From assembly GCF_001598215.1 (NCBI RefSeq), contig NZ_BCXJ01000007.1:62001-126000 (forward strand): a stretch of 64,000 nucleotides of DNA. Reading direction: 5' to 3'. Each line of letters starts with the position of its first letter. The stretch's first letter is position 1. The position numbers were made by a program, and so were the translations under genes. Below, piece after piece: positions 16,207 through 25,009 of the stretch. This DNA comes from Shouchella clausii. Lineage in GTDB: Bacteria > Bacillota > Bacilli > Bacillales > Bacillaceae_D. A model generated the notes under the pieces. That model worked only from the letters and a program-made list of their open reading frames with translations. It had not been told where the DNA came from and did no database searches.

Positions 16207-16260
16207 TTACTTAATAAGTTACCTATTACATAGATATGAAAAAGAAAGGAGAACTGAATT

Positions 16261-16640
16261 ATGACAAAAAACAAGACAAATACTATGACGTCACCATGAG
16301 AGTTGAGGTCAAACGAACAGTCTTAGCAAAATCCAAGGAGGAAGCACGAAACAAAGTAGACCTCTCAGATATGATTTATGAAATTAAATATTGCGGCCTT
16401 GATGAAGAAATCTTTGTCAAAGAGGTACCAGACTGTCTCCCCGATGGATACGACCGCATTGATGATATCGGAAAACAAATCGTCAAACATGCAGGAAATT
16501 CTGCATTGAGAAGGCTCAAAGAACAGTACGCCGAGATTCGGAAGATCAATGAGCAATTAGCAAACGCCGGAAAAAGAACACGTGAACCGCAAGCTTTCAA
16601 CCGGTTAACGGATGAATTTCTAGAAAAACTCAGAAGTTAG
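16261..16640 (+). CDS. Hypothetical protein with apparent 1-base frameshift at its start
   Basis: Good AAAGGAG and ATG 16261 lead into a frame that stops after 12 codons (MTKNKTNTMTSP). The long frame, YYDVTMRVEVKRTVLAKSKE onward, is reached if the six-A run at 16265-16270 has one more A. Alternatives are reinitiation at ATG 16297, which overlaps the short frame's TGA, or a site-less ATG at 16236. The product is a helical protein of about 125 residues, not recognised. Confidence 0.5.
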
Positions 16641-16649
16641 ATGTACAAA

Positions 16650-16680
16650 CAACAGTATTACATAATATGTAATACTGTTG
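16650..16680. repeat. Perfect 31-bp palindrome at the nuclease promoter
   Basis: CAACAGTATTAC-ATAATAT-GTAATACTGTTG. Its right end abuts a TTGTGT-16-TATATT promoter for the nuclease gene, so it may be an operator. Confidence 0.6.
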
Positions 16681-16734
16681 TGTAATCGATTATGTGTTGT
16701 ATATTATGAAACAAGTAAAAGGAGGGCATTATTT

Positions 16735-17304
16735 ATGCTTAAAATAGTAAACAAAATTCTATTCACCACGCTAATTACTATTACATTATTTGTGCTCAGT
16801 GGGTGCAATGAACTTATGGAAGTCTTAAACGAAAATGCATCACCGAAATCAGCCCCAGATGCATTGGAGGAATACCAAAAAGGTGTCGTGACGTATGTGG
16901 TTGACGGAGATACGTTCGACGTCGAACTGGAAAATGGCCAAACAGAACGGGTACGGCCGATTCTGGTAGACGCTCCTGAAATTTGCCACAAGTCCAGTCC
17001 GTCTGACTGTGAAGTCGAACCCTATGGAGATGAGGCCACAGACTTTACTAGAGAACTACTAGACGGAGAAACCGTTTATTTGGAACAAGATGTCTCCGAA
17101 CGTGATCGTTATGACCGTCTGTTGGCTTATGTGTACCTTGAAGACGGCCGCATGTATCAAGAATTAATCCTAGAAGAAGGGCTTGCCAAAATTGCCGTCT
17201 ATGAACCCGATACAAAATACCAGGCGCATCTAGAAGAATTCGAGCAAACAGCAAAGGACGAACAGATCAATTTGTGGTCGATCCCTGGCGCCGCCGGAGA
17301 ATAA
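16735..17304 (+). CDS. Lipoprotein thermonuclease (SNase family)
   Basis: 189 residues from ATG 16735 (AAAGGAGGG upstream). A lipobox LSGC puts Cys24 as the lipidation site, so the mature protein is anchored outside the membrane. The SNase domain follows with catalytic arginine in RVRPILVDAPE, glutamate in PYGDEA and the second arginine in DRYDRLLAYVY. Related to Bacillus YncB/NucB-type and staphylococcal thermonuclease, which degrade DNA and RNA with calcium. A surface nuclease could feed on or exclude foreign DNA. Confidence 0.88.
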   Translation: MLKIVNKILFTTLITITLFVLSGCNELMEVLNENASPKSAPDALEEYQKGVVTYVVDGDTFDVELENGQTERVRPILVDAPEICHKSSPSDCEVEPYGDEATDFTRELLDGETVYLEQDVSERDRYDRLLAYVYLEDGRMYQELILEEGLAKIAVYEPDTKYQAHLEEFEQTAKDEQINLWSIPGAAGE

Positions 17305-17322
17305 TACAGGGAGGAAATCAAC

Positions 17323-17658
17323 ATGTTGATTATCGGAATGATGTTACTGATTGTTGCTATTTATATTGGTTTAATTCTTGGTATTAGCGAGAAATTTAAA
17401 AACAACCGAATTAGATTAACTGGTGGATCAAAATTAATGATCCCGTTACTCCCTGTAATTTTGTTCTTCCTACATTGCAAGATATTCGCAGGGCGCATAC
17501 GGAATAATCATTACAGGCTTGCTTTCGGAGTAATAAAATTTTACATGACAAAATTCCCTATCTTAGTTGGAATAATTATTCAGAGTCATTATGACTCTGA
17601 ATGGCTTGAAAGCACAAAACCCGGTTGCTGCCGCAACCCAGTAAAATGCGCGAAGTAA
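17323..17658 (+). CDS. Small membrane protein
   Basis: 111 residues with ACAGGGAGGAAA before the ATG. One N-terminal membrane helix (LIIGMMLLIVAIYIGLILGI), a second short one (LMIPLLPVILFFLH), and possibly a third. The last 25 or so codons run through the palindrome TTCAGAGTCA-TTA-TGACTCTGAA and hairpin element 3, so the natural C-terminus may have been replaced. Unknown function. Confidence 0.55.
   Translation: MLIIGMMLLIVAIYIGLILGISEKFKNNRIRLTGGSKLMIPLLPVILFFLHCKIFAGRIRNNHYRLAFGVIKFYMTKFPILVGIIIQSHYDSEWLESTKPGCCRNPVKCAK
17623..17655 (+). promoter_or_regulatory. Hairpin-CRRWAAA element 3
   Basis: GGTTGC-TGCC-GCAACC then C-AGTAAAA and GCGCGAAG. It directly precedes the folded RNA region at 17656-17826. 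Confidence 0.55.
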
Positions 17659-17826
17659 GCGGAGCTTCGGTTCCGCCTACCTCGACGGTGTTTCGACTTG
17701 AAGGTTCGGGGCGACCCCGGACGCCCACGCAATATATTTTTTCGAGGTCGCTTGCGCTTAATACCGGTAGCCGTAAAATGATCCTCGGTGAGCGTGTGGA
17801 AAGTAGGGTCGAAATATCGTCGAGGT
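17656..17826 (+). ncRNA. Highly structured leader or non-coding RNA
   Basis: GTAAGCGGA/TCCGCCTAC forms a first hairpin. Then ACCTCGACG (17679) pairs perfectly with CGTCGAGGT (17818), and inside it TTTCGAC (17691) pairs with GTCGAAA (17808), giving 16 pairs around a 3x3 loop. Within that lie TTCGGGG-CGA-CCCCGGA, CACGC/GCGTG and GAGG/CCTC helices. The overall shape is a closed multi-branch RNA of about 150 nt. I do not recognise a riboswitch or ribozyme consensus. It sits 45 bases before the gene at 17871. Confidence 0.6.
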
Positions 17827-17870
17827 GGTTTTTAAACGAACACAAAAAGGATGTGGAAGGATGTGGACCT

Positions 17871-18311
17871 ATGCCACATATGAAATATCTTCAAATGATC
17901 GGACATATCCGAGATAACTTTAAAGACATGGTGGACTTGTTCGAACGAAACGACGAATTTGCACCCATATTTCTTGAGTCGCAAGGGCTTCAAACCTCAG
18001 ACAAAGCCCTCATCAAAGAAGAAATACGCGTGTTGGATTACTTGATTGGGTGTCAACTCGGGTTTGCTCATGAAGAAAACATCCCGAAACCAAGCGTGGA
18101 AGCTACAAACCGTTGTTTTAACCGCCATCTTGCTAAGTTAGAGCGTGTATTCGGTATTCATCCTTACAACGCAAACAAATACCCGGATAAAAATATCCTT
18201 AAGCAATACAAAGCATGCCGTCATTATCTTTTTAAGTTTTCACTGTGCGGCTGGTATCAAGACATGCCGGAGGTAATACTTTCGCTGCAAAAACATCCGT
18301 ATGGCGAATGA
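17871..18311 (+). CDS. Hypothetical protein, 146 aa
   Basis: Start taken at ATG 17871 after GGAAGGATG, itself part of a tandem AAGGATGTGG. A much longer open frame runs back through the structured RNA and is not believable as protein. The product is helical, with conserved-looking histidine and cysteine residues (CFNRHL, CRHYLFKF). Not recognised. A terminator follows. Confidence 0.6.
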   Translation: MPHMKYLQMIGHIRDNFKDMVDLFERNDEFAPIFLESQGLQTSDKALIKEEIRVLDYLIGCQLGFAHEENIPKPSVEATNRCFNRHLAKLERVFGIHPYNANKYPDKNILKQYKACRHYLFKFSLCGWYQDMPEVILSLQKHPYGE

Positions 18312-18320
18312 CGCACACGA

Positions 18321-18353
18321 CACAGACAGGTACTCCTGTCTGTGTTTTTTTTA
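18321..18353 (+). terminator. Intrinsic terminator
   Basis: CACAGACAGG-TACT-CCTGTCTGTG then eight T. Confidence 0.8.
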
Positions 18354-18370
18354 TTTAAAGACGAAGACGC

Positions 18371-18405
18371 GGTTGCTGCTCGCAACCCGATAAATCATAC
18401 GAAGG
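18371..18405 (+). promoter_or_regulatory. Hairpin-CRRWAAA element 4
   Basis: GGTTGC-TGCTC-GCAACC then C-GATAAATCATACGAAGG. Follows the terminator and precedes the gene at 18442. Confidence 0.6.
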
Positions 18406-18441
18406 GATCCATACTAAATAAAATCAAAAGGAGAGATTTTT

Positions 18442-18930
18442 ATGGCATTTACATACAACAACTTAATCGAACAAGTCAAACAACAAGAAAGCGGACTCAT
18501 GGGCATTCACCTACCAATGTTGTCTATGCATTTCACTGAGTTTGTCCACGAAACAAGATTAAACGAAGACGACTACCCATCGATTGAGTCGTATATCAAA
18601 AAAGCGTCGTATCAGGAAAAGCGCGACGTGTTCGAAGCCCTCGGCTTCAACGTGTTGTATATGACATTAAGTGCAATCAAAGTGATTCATTTTGCAGAGG
18701 GTCGGGCATACGGCGCACCGACCAATCCTTCTATCGATCAAGCGTTTCTAGACAATAAACGCAACGTCTTCATCATAGATGTGGAATGCGGGACGACAAA
18801 TTTATACTTTATACTCGAATACCAGAGCGACGATGCCTTAGCCGACTATACTGTAGATCGTCAAAAACTCGCTGAAAAACAAGCGCAGCAAGAACGTACC
18901 CGTGCGATTTTCGGTAGAAAGAAGAACTGA
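18442..18930 (+). CDS. Hypothetical protein, 162 aa
   Basis: AAAAGGAGAG precedes the ATG. Soluble, with an acidic middle and a charged C-terminal helix (KLAEKQAQQERTRAIFGRKK). Not recognised. Expressed from the leader that carries hairpin element 4. Confidence 0.65.
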   Translation: MAFTYNNLIEQVKQQESGLMGIHLPMLSMHFTEFVHETRLNEDDYPSIESYIKKASYQEKRDVFEALGFNVLYMTLSAIKVIHFAEGRAYGAPTNPSIDQAFLDNKRNVFIIDVECGTTNLYFILEYQSDDALADYTVDRQKLAEKQAQQERTRAIFGRKKN

Positions 18931-19016
18931 CCCCAAAACAAATAAGACACGATGACCAAGGATAGTCACAAGAGTGTGATTTGCACCCTTGTGCTCAGTT
19001 GTCAAAACCAGACCAT

Positions 19017-19054
19017 GCGGTGGTTCCCACCACCGCCGGAAAAATGTATGAAAG
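19017..19054 (+). promoter_or_regulatory. Hairpin-CRRWAAA element 5
   Basis: GCGGTGGT-TCCC-ACCACCGC then C-GGAAAAA and TATGAAAG, preceded by CCAGACCAT. Very close to the element at 9633. Confidence 0.6.
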
Positions 19055-19083
19055 CTAAAGCAAAAATTAAAGGAGCGATCCAT

Positions 19084-19545
19084 TTGAATACAGTAATTCA
19101 ACAAATCACAGAAAATCAAGAACCGAAAATTAAACATGTTGATGCCGAAGAGCAAAATCTATACAAGAGCGGTCTTCTCTTGCTATCAACCTTTATTAAA
19201 GAGGACTTTCTCGATCTTCCCCTTCTTTCAGAAGACAAATACTCAACGGACGGACTGTTTTACAACCTACCGTTCTATCATGACGAGACGTTGTATCAAA
19301 ACGGACGCTCCCAGGACCTCCTTGTCGTCTACCGGATCCAAGACGGCGCTTCCGAATGCCCATTGCGGATCGAATTCGAGCTGCTAAATAAATCGACGTC
19401 CGACTATGTCATTCGCGTATTCGACCAGTCCGGCGAGCGGACGGCTAAATACAACCTCGTTGAACGCCGAAACGGGGTAAACCACACCGAATATAAGGAG
19501 CTGCTCGACATGACCCTTTCAGAAATTGTAGCTCATTTCGCTTAA
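19084..19545 (+). CDS. Hypothetical protein, 153 aa
   Basis: TTG start at 19084 behind AAAGGAGCG. Acidic, mixed alpha/beta, unknown function. It is one of the genes placed behind a hairpin-CRRWAAA element and ends in a strong terminator. Confidence 0.65.
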   Translation: MNTVIQQITENQEPKIKHVDAEEQNLYKSGLLLLSTFIKEDFLDLPLLSEDKYSTDGLFYNLPFYHDETLYQNGRSQDLLVVYRIQDGASECPLRIEFELLNKSTSDYVIRVFDQSGERTAKYNLVERRNGVNHTEYKELLDMTLSEIVAHFA

Positions 19546-19558
19546 ACCTAAAACACTA

Positions 19559-19596
19559 GAACCGACAGCCCTCTACGGCTGTCGGTTCTTTTTTTG
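19559..19596 (+). terminator. Strong intrinsic terminator
   Basis: GAACCGACAGCC/GGCTGTCGGTTC, 12 bp, then a T run. Confidence 0.8.
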
Positions 19597-19625
19597 CTGC
19601 CTCGTTTGACCTTCAACGACTCTTT

Positions 19626-20147
19626 TTAGTTCTTCTCTGCCTTAATGACCTGATAAAAGAAAAACTTTACCACAACGTTGAAATAATCGTCTTCTGCTTC
19701 TAATACATAGTTGGCAATAGAGAGCTCTATGATTTCACCCAACTTCTCAGTGTAATTTCTATGCAATGCTTGTATTTCATCCACCATTCTTTCATTCAAA
19801 CGAGCGTTAAATGGGGTACGGTATGTATCACTTAAATTTAAGCCGATGTCATGAGTCATTTCTTTTAATTCAGCAATTCTTTCGCAATTAAATCGAGAAC
19901 TTAACGGTTCAATAGGAAGTTCGCTATTTAGCAGGTCACTGACCATTTTTTCAACCAGTTTTGGCCTTATTAATTTTGGGATTTCCTCTAACTTACTATA
20001 ATTCAAGTAATCCTTTATCACAAAATCATTTATAACCCCTCGCTTGTGAATCATTCCAATGGCTGAAAACAATAACGCATAAAAAGGCAAAACTTTGTAT
20101 GTCTTATTTTCTGCGGAAGTAGTGGTAATTCTTGTTCCAGATACCAA
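19626..20147 (-). CDS. Hypothetical protein, 173 aa
   Basis: Minus-strand gene with TTG start behind GGGAGG at 7-base spacing. Largely helical, with several leucine-rich stretches; no signal peptide or known motif. The roughly 260-base gap to its right (20148-20406) has two copies of ATAGTTGAATA (near 20283 and 20341) and an AT-rich promoter-like stretch before the LXG operon, nothing else that I can identify. Confidence 0.6.
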   Translation of the reverse strand: MVSGTRITTTSAENKTYKVLPFYALLFSAIGMIHKRGVINDFVIKDYLNYSKLEEIPKLIRPKLVEKMVSDLLNSELPIEPLSSRFNCERIAELKEMTHDIGLNLSDTYRTPFNARLNERMVDEIQALHRNYTEKLGEIIELSIANYVLEAEDDYFNVVVKFFFYQVIKAEKN

Positions 20148-20406
20148 GGATAAACCTCCCTTTCCAAATATCCATGCGACTTAAATCTATTATGTAGGAT
20201 GCATCTAGATTTGTCACCAACAAGAGGCATGGATCACTCTTCACTTCCTCATGCGGTAAATTAGCCTCAATTGCAATGAGGATAGTTGAATAAGGGGAAG
20301 CAGCTTATTGGCGCCTACCTTCGCAAAATTCATCTACGAAATAGTTGAATATGAAAAAAGATTCTTTTATGCTTGATATATATGGAAAAAGAAGGGGTAT
20401 ATACGA

Positions 20407-20802
20407 ATGGATTATTCAGCAAACATTACCCAGTTGAGAAATGAAGTTGGTTCGCTTCGTGGGGAAATTGCGTCCATCCAGCAAGATATCAGGCGTCTTC
20501 AAGAGGCGAAAAGCACTCTTATGGAACAACAGGTCTCTTTCCATCACGAAAAGGCACAGTTACAAGAACCAGGTTTAACCGCTGGGGTATGGCATGGAAA
20601 CGAAGCAAATGACCATGACACCAAGCGTTCTAGTTTAGAAACGTCTTATCGAGCCTCTGAAGACCAGTTGGAAGAGATCATTTCCTCAATTGAAAGGAAA
20701 ATCAACCTTTTGCGAAGTGATATTCAACACGCACACACACTTATTGACGTTAAACAATCGCAAGTAGCGATGTTCAAGCGTCTGCAAAATGAATCAGGGT
20801 GA
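20407..20802 (+). CDS. LXG-operon chaperone, DUF5082/YwqH-like
   Basis: 131 residues, coiled-coil (LRNEVGSLRGEIASIQQDIR) and basic-helical, the position and type of the YwqH-like DUF5082 protein that starts many LXG operons. Such proteins act as partners that guide LXG toxins to the type VII (Esx) secretion system. AAGAAGGGG precedes the ATG, and the stop overlaps the next start. Confidence 0.75.
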   Translation: MDYSANITQLRNEVGSLRGEIASIQQDIRRLQEAKSTLMEQQVSFHHEKAQLQEPGLTAGVWHGNEANDHDTKRSSLETSYRASEDQLEEIISSIERKINLLRSDIQHAHTLIDVKQSQVAMFKRLQNESG

Positions 20803-21071
20803 TGAAAATGGCAGAAATCAAAGTGAATGAAAGTAACGCATTAGAAGTGTTTCAACATGTCACAAATGCTGCAACTGGCTTAGCTTCAATAGAAGCAACA
20901 ATTGAAATGGCAACATCATCACTTGATGTTCTTGAACAACTTAACCACTTGGAGAAAGCATATCAAGCGCAGCTCAAGTCGTATATGGAAACGTTAAACA
21001 AAACGAAACAAGAGAGCCAACAGCTAATTAAAATATACGGGGAAATAGACCGGGCTTTGGCTAATCAATGA
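20802..21071 (+). CDS. LXG-operon small partner, DUF5344/YwqI-like
   Basis: 89 residues, helical and WXG100-sized, with the AATGLASIEATIEMATSSLD region typical of YwqI-like DUF5344 proteins that pair with the LXG toxin for type VII secretion. TGATG overlap with the previous stop; ATG 20808 is an alternative start. Confidence 0.7.
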   Translation: MKMAEIKVNESNALEVFQHVTNAATGLASIEATIEMATSSLDVLEQLNHLEKAYQAQLKSYMETLNKTKQESQQLIKIYGEIDRALANQ

Positions 21072-21088
21072 AGAAAGGAGCATAGCTA

Positions 21089-22621
21089 ATGAAAAAGTAT
21101 GTTGCCTCTGATTTTTTCTCTGCCCTCGATAAGATCGACTCGGACATGAATCAGTACACAGAGACATTGAGCAACGTTCATTCTGCTATTCAAGGCGTCG
21201 TAAATTTGGGAGACAATCTCACAGGGCAAGGCGGAGAAGCGCTCAAAAACTTTTACGCCAATAACCATGTGCCGCTGCTTTCCTATTGGACGATGGCCTG
21301 CCAACAAGTTAAAATAGCTACGGCAAAAATGCGGATGAACGCGCTAAGCTTTGAGAGCAGCGATGCAGTGATTGATGAAAGCTTTATTGAAGGAGAAGTC
21401 ATTCCTCAATTAGAAAAAAATCAGCGAAGAATCCAACAACATCAAGACAGAATTAATGGTGTTGTTGATAGCGTCTCGGATATTGTGTCTTTGCCTAAAA
21501 TTGACACAAGTGCCATACAGACAGGGATACACGAGGCGAAGCAGCATGCAATGAATACGGTTGAAAAGCTCTATGCTTTCGACCATGCGCAATCAGCAGC
21601 GGTCGACCAACTGATTTCGTTGATGGCGCCAATTAGCTCGTTTATTGACGGTTTAAATGGGGCGATTGAATCAGGTGTTAGCATTACGGCACTTGCCGGC
21701 TACATTGCTTCCCAAGATGTGCCGCCAGAAATAAAAGCGATGCATCCGATGTTAAATGGCACGTATAATGTATTGACTCCATATCAGAACTTTAACGACC
21801 AAGCGGTACATACACAGAACTTCTTGCTTTCGCCAAACCCGTTTGGATTTATTCACTTTAGCAATCCGTTCATTGCAAACGTCGCCCATCGATTTTATTT
21901 GGCGAGCGGGAATATTGACGTGGTTCATCATTACTCGCCAGATCAGAAGATTGCAGGTACAGTAGTGGATGCGAATGGAAATGAGATTGCATCTTCTGCT
22001 TACACAGTCGACGCTGAAATTATTAATGATTGGGGCGATGGCCATATTGAGGTTCGTGGAGGAAAAGTGGACTACGATGCACTAGAGGAACAAGGAATTA
22101 TTCCTAACAGATTCGTTACTAACTCGGGGCATTCCATACACTACACGGATATTGATGGGGAGCTTGTTATATTTATGGATGACCCTGATGCGCATTATTA
22201 TACGAATGCTCACAAACAAACAAGGACAAATCAAGCAATAGCGCATTTGACTAGGGTGGGTTCGATAATTATTGGAGGCCATATAGGCTACACACAGGCG
22301 CTAAAAAAAGCGAATGGCTCTAAGGTTATAGAAGAAAAAAAACCACCTACTGTAGCTGGTGAAGCCAAAAACTATGTTTTCGGCACTTCAGGTTTATTGG
22401 CAGGCGTCCCAATAATCACCACCCCTATCCCTTCTACTGGGACAGAGGAACGAATTCTCTGGATTAGCACTGATGAAGGGCAAACATGGGACACTAAAAT
22501 CTATGTAGAAGTTGATAAAAACGGCAAAGCAACAATGACAGATTACGAAGATAGGACACCAGAAGGACCTATAGGATGGCTCTATGAAAAAACCATAAAG
22601 CAATGGATTGGGGATTCATGA
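21089..22621 (+). CDS. LXG-domain polymorphic toxin
   Basis: 510 residues. Residues 1 to about 200 form the LXG domain (SALDKIDSDMNQYTETLSNV near the start, long helices). A linker follows, and from about residue 270 a variable C-terminal toxin domain that I do not recognise; it lacks the HNH or EndoU motifs common in Bacillus LXG proteins. Strand-rich segments HIEVRGGKVDYDALEEQGI and WISTDEGQTWDTKIYV are notable. Secreted by the type VII system against competitors. AGAAAGGAG precedes the ATG; the next gene starts inside its stop. Confidence 0.8.
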   Translation: MKKYVASDFFSALDKIDSDMNQYTETLSNVHSAIQGVVNLGDNLTGQGGEALKNFYANNHVPLLSYWTMACQQVKIATAKMRMNALSFESSDAVIDESFIEGEVIPQLEKNQRRIQQHQDRINGVVDSVSDIVSLPKIDTSAIQTGIHEAKQHAMNTVEKLYAFDHAQSAAVDQLISLMAPISSFIDGLNGAIESGVSITALAGYIASQDVPPEIKAMHPMLNGTYNVLTPYQNFNDQAVHTQNFLLSPNPFGFIHFSNPFIANVAHRFYLASGNIDVVHHYSPDQKIAGTVVDANGNEIASSAYTVDAEIINDWGDGHIEVRGGKVDYDALEEQGIIPNRFVTNSGHSIHYTDIDGELVIFMDDPDAHYYTNAHKQTRTNQAIAHLTRVGSIIIGGHIGYTQALKKANGSKVIEEKKPPTVAGEAKNYVFGTSGLLAGVPIITTPIPSTGTEERILWISTDEGQTWDTKIYVEVDKNGKATMTDYEDRTPEGPIGWLYEKTIKQWIGDS

Positions 22622-22962
22622 AAAACATAAATGGAAAAGAAATCAAACTAAGCCGAAAAAACAAGATTGTTGCTTTTGTTCTATTGCCGCTTTATATGAT
22701 CTCTGTTTTTCTAATAAGCTATACAGTAGGTCTTGAGATAGCTAGCAAATGGTATGATTCAATGGCGATCATCACATTCATAATAGCGATACTTGTGCTT
22801 TGTGTCATACTAAACCCAATTTTCAACGCGTTCGACTTCTATGACATATATGTAGTGAATGGAGATTTAAGCTTAAAGGAAAAAATGAAGAAGTTTAAAG
22901 CAGCTTTCATAACATTCACTCTTATTTCTGTTGTTGCAGGCTTATGGGGAGGGATAATTTAA
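22618..22962 (+). CDS. Membrane immunity protein candidate
   Basis: 114 residues, start chosen at the ATGA overlap with the toxin stop (an ATG at 22603 is also in frame). Three membrane helices (KIVAFVLLPLYMISVFLISY, MAIITFIIAILVLCVIL, AAFITFTLISVVAGL). Position directly after an LXG toxin marks it as the likely immunity gene, and its membrane location suggests the toxin acts at the membrane or cell envelope. Confidence 0.6.
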   Translation: MKNINGKEIKLSRKNKIVAFVLLPLYMISVFLISYTVGLEIASKWYDSMAIITFIIAILVLCVILNPIFNAFDFYDIYVVNGDLSLKEKMKKFKAAFITFTLISVVAGLWGGII

Positions 22963-22971
22963 CTTGATTTT

Positions 22972-23009
22972 AAAAGCACCCTCGCTGGATGAGTAGCGAG
23001 AGTGCTTTT
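22972..23009 (+). terminator. Terminator after LXG operon (inverted copy of 25010)
   Basis: AAAAGCACCCTCGCT/AGCGAGAGTGCTTTT with loop GGATGAGT. The rest of 22963-23395 shows a decayed-looking reading frame (NAFDDLGGAPFFEAEKPYGY near 23200) and AT-rich promoter DNA before 23396. Confidence 0.7.
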
Positions 23010-23395
23010 CAATATGCACTTCTCAAGCTTATTGGTCCATAGTCACTCACTTAAACATACTGTCTTACCCTTCATGCGGTCTCCTGGTGGCCCACAATTG
23101 GCCATATCCGCTCTCTCATACCCGCAGCTCTCACAAGGGGATAATCAACTGCCATAATGCCTCCTGTGTAAATCAGGGAATTTTGGTTTTGCTTAACGCA
23201 TTTGACGATTTAGGAGGGGCTCCTTTTTTTGAAGCAGAAAAACCTTATGGGTATGGTAGAGACTCATTCTGTTCCTTTAATTATAAATTTTTTATAAAAT
23301 CTCACACCGCACTATTGTCTTTATTCTGAAAAAAGATAACATATAGTTGTAATATATTTCTATATATTAACATTAGAAGAAAGAAGGGATTTTCG

Positions 23396-24418
23396 TTGTT
23401 TAAGAAGATTTTGGCTTTAGTTTTTTTGTTAGCTTTAGTAGCTACTTCAACTATTATGTTGAGTACCAGTGCGGCTCTAGCGGAAGTCATTGACAGAAGT
23501 ATTGTTCACGATGAAGAAACTGGAAATACAACAATTAACGAAACAATCATTTTAGAAGTTGATGAAAACGGGGTAGCAAAAGAATCATTTGAGCCATTTA
23601 ACACAGAATCTGATATTATAGAACAAGCTAGAAATCAGTTTGATGCCGACCTTTCAGAAGAAACCATCGAACACTTTGACTTTGCATCTGCGCAAGAAGA
23701 TGTTGTTCAACTAACCCCACTTGAGGAATTTGAAAAATCCGAGAGTAAAGACGACGTAAAAGCCCAATCTGGTTATAGCTATGCGGAGGTGCAAACAACA
23801 CTCGATTTCAATGCTACCGACAAGACAGTTACTTACGGAGCAAGAATTTCGCAATTGGTAGGTACTAGGCCAGTTGTTCTTATCACTGGAGGCACACTTT
23901 ATTCCAGTAATAGTTATAATGGTGCATTTTCAAGGGTTTCTCATCATACAAAAGAATTTACTGGCCCTCAAATAAGAATAGGCGCTTCTTATAAGAAATC
24001 TTATAAAGTTCCTAGTAGCAAATATTTTATAATGGATTATGTATCAACAGCAGGGTGGATAGGGTCAGCCCCACTTACAAAGCAACTTACTGAGGGTCCA
24101 TTTTTGACAAATAAAAAAGCAGCATTGTATCCTCAATACTATAATTCACATAACAAAAGGTATATGCCCGCTCCTGCACGAGCAGATATGAAGGTTGTGC
24201 CTGCTGATCAAAGAACAAAAAGAGATCCTAAAATAATCAATAAGTATCAAAAATGGTATATTGGTCAGTATGGTGATCCTAAAATAAAGTGGGAGTCTTA
24301 TGATATTCACCACATCATTCCTTTAAAGTATGGTGGGACGAATGCAATGAACAACCTTATTCACCTACCTAGAGACTTTCATCAGAAAAAAGTAACACCT
24401 TGGTGGAGCGCTTACTAG
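23396..24418 (+). CDS. Secreted HNH nuclease toxin
   Basis: 340 residues from TTG 23396 behind AAGAAGGG. Classical signal peptide (FKKILALVFLLALVATSTIM, cleavage near ALA-EV at about residue 30), an acidic pro-like region, then a beta-rich middle. The last 60 residues form an HNH/ColE7-like nuclease: YDIHHIIPLKYGGTNAMNNL followed by HQKKVTPWW. It is probably a Sec-exported DNase bacteriocin or contact toxin, with the next gene as immunity. Lower GC than its neighbours suggests separate origin. Confidence 0.75.
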   Translation: MFKKILALVFLLALVATSTIMLSTSAALAEVIDRSIVHDEETGNTTINETIILEVDENGVAKESFEPFNTESDIIEQARNQFDADLSEETIEHFDFASAQEDVVQLTPLEEFEKSESKDDVKAQSGYSYAEVQTTLDFNATDKTVTYGARISQLVGTRPVVLITGGTLYSSNSYNGAFSRVSHHTKEFTGPQIRIGASYKKSYKVPSSKYFIMDYVSTAGWIGSAPLTKQLTEGPFLTNKKAALYPQYYNSHNKRYMPAPARADMKVVPADQRTKRDPKIINKYQKWYIGQYGDPKIKWESYDIHHIIPLKYGGTNAMNNLIHLPRDFHQKKVTPWWSAY

Positions 24419-24436
24419 ATAATAGGAGGCAATAAA

Positions 24437-24988
24437 ATGTCGAGCACTTTGAAGGAAATCTTAGATAGTCTTAAAGAAGCATTAAATGAGGAGGGAAAAA
24501 TTAAATCACTTCTCACATCAGAGGAATGCTTTTGTTCATTCAATGAACCAGTTTCTGAAAATGATCTCTCACAGTTCGAAAAAGATCAAGGCATCAACAT
24601 CCCTTCAGATTTTAAAGAGTTCTTGTCTCTACATAATGGAGCAAGGATTTATGGAGTTTTACTTTTTGGTGAACCTGCGGGTGGTGGCTTAAGACTGTTT
24701 AATCTTGATCAAATAAAAGAAGCTCAAAAGTATCTTGACACTAAAGACATCCCTATTGCATTTCTACTTGAAGAGTGTCATTTAATTATCAATAAGAAAA
24801 AGGTTAAAGAGAGAAATCCAAACTATCTTTATATTTTGGAAGATGTAGATGAGCCTAGGCCTTTGAATTCAAGTTTTGAAATGTTTCTTGAGAGATACAT
24901 TCTTTCATATGGATCAGTATTTTGGGATTGGAATGACAGTGCGGAAGTGTATTATCGTTCTTATCCTAGAGAAGATGGCCTTTTTTAA
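24437..24988 (+). CDS. SMI1/KNR4 (SUKH) immunity protein
   Basis: 183 residues of the SUKH superfamily: ENDLSQFEKDQGINIPSDFK and EFLSLHNGARIYGVLLFG, then LFNLDQIKEAQKYLD and a FEMFLERYI end. SUKH proteins neutralise cognate nuclease toxins, and this one begins 18 bases after the HNH toxin stop, with AATAGGAGG before the ATG. A terminator follows. Confidence 0.85.
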   Translation: MSSTLKEILDSLKEALNEEGKIKSLLTSEECFCSFNEPVSENDLSQFEKDQGINIPSDFKEFLSLHNGARIYGVLLFGEPAGGGLRLFNLDQIKEAQKYLDTKDIPIAFLLEECHLIINKKKVKERNPNYLYILEDVDEPRPLNSSFEMFLERYILSYGSVFWDWNDSAEVYYRSYPREDGLF

Positions 24989-25009
24989 AAAATAATAAGC
25001 ACCCCCATA

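Noticed and set aside
17625-17870. N-terminal extension of the 146-aa gene through the structured RNA
   Set aside because: The extended frame encodes low-quality sequence and has no ribosome binding site, whereas the RNA pairing is extensive.
18371-18405. preQ1-I riboswitch as explanation for the hairpin-CRRWAAA elements
   Set aside because: The hairpin followed by an A-rich tail looks similar, but the loops are only 3-5 bases long and cannot form the required pseudoknot; the downstream genes are also not queuosine genes.
23087-23329. 80-aa ORF between the two toxin cassettes
   Set aside because: No ribosome binding site and mixed composition; at most a remnant of an older toxin gene.
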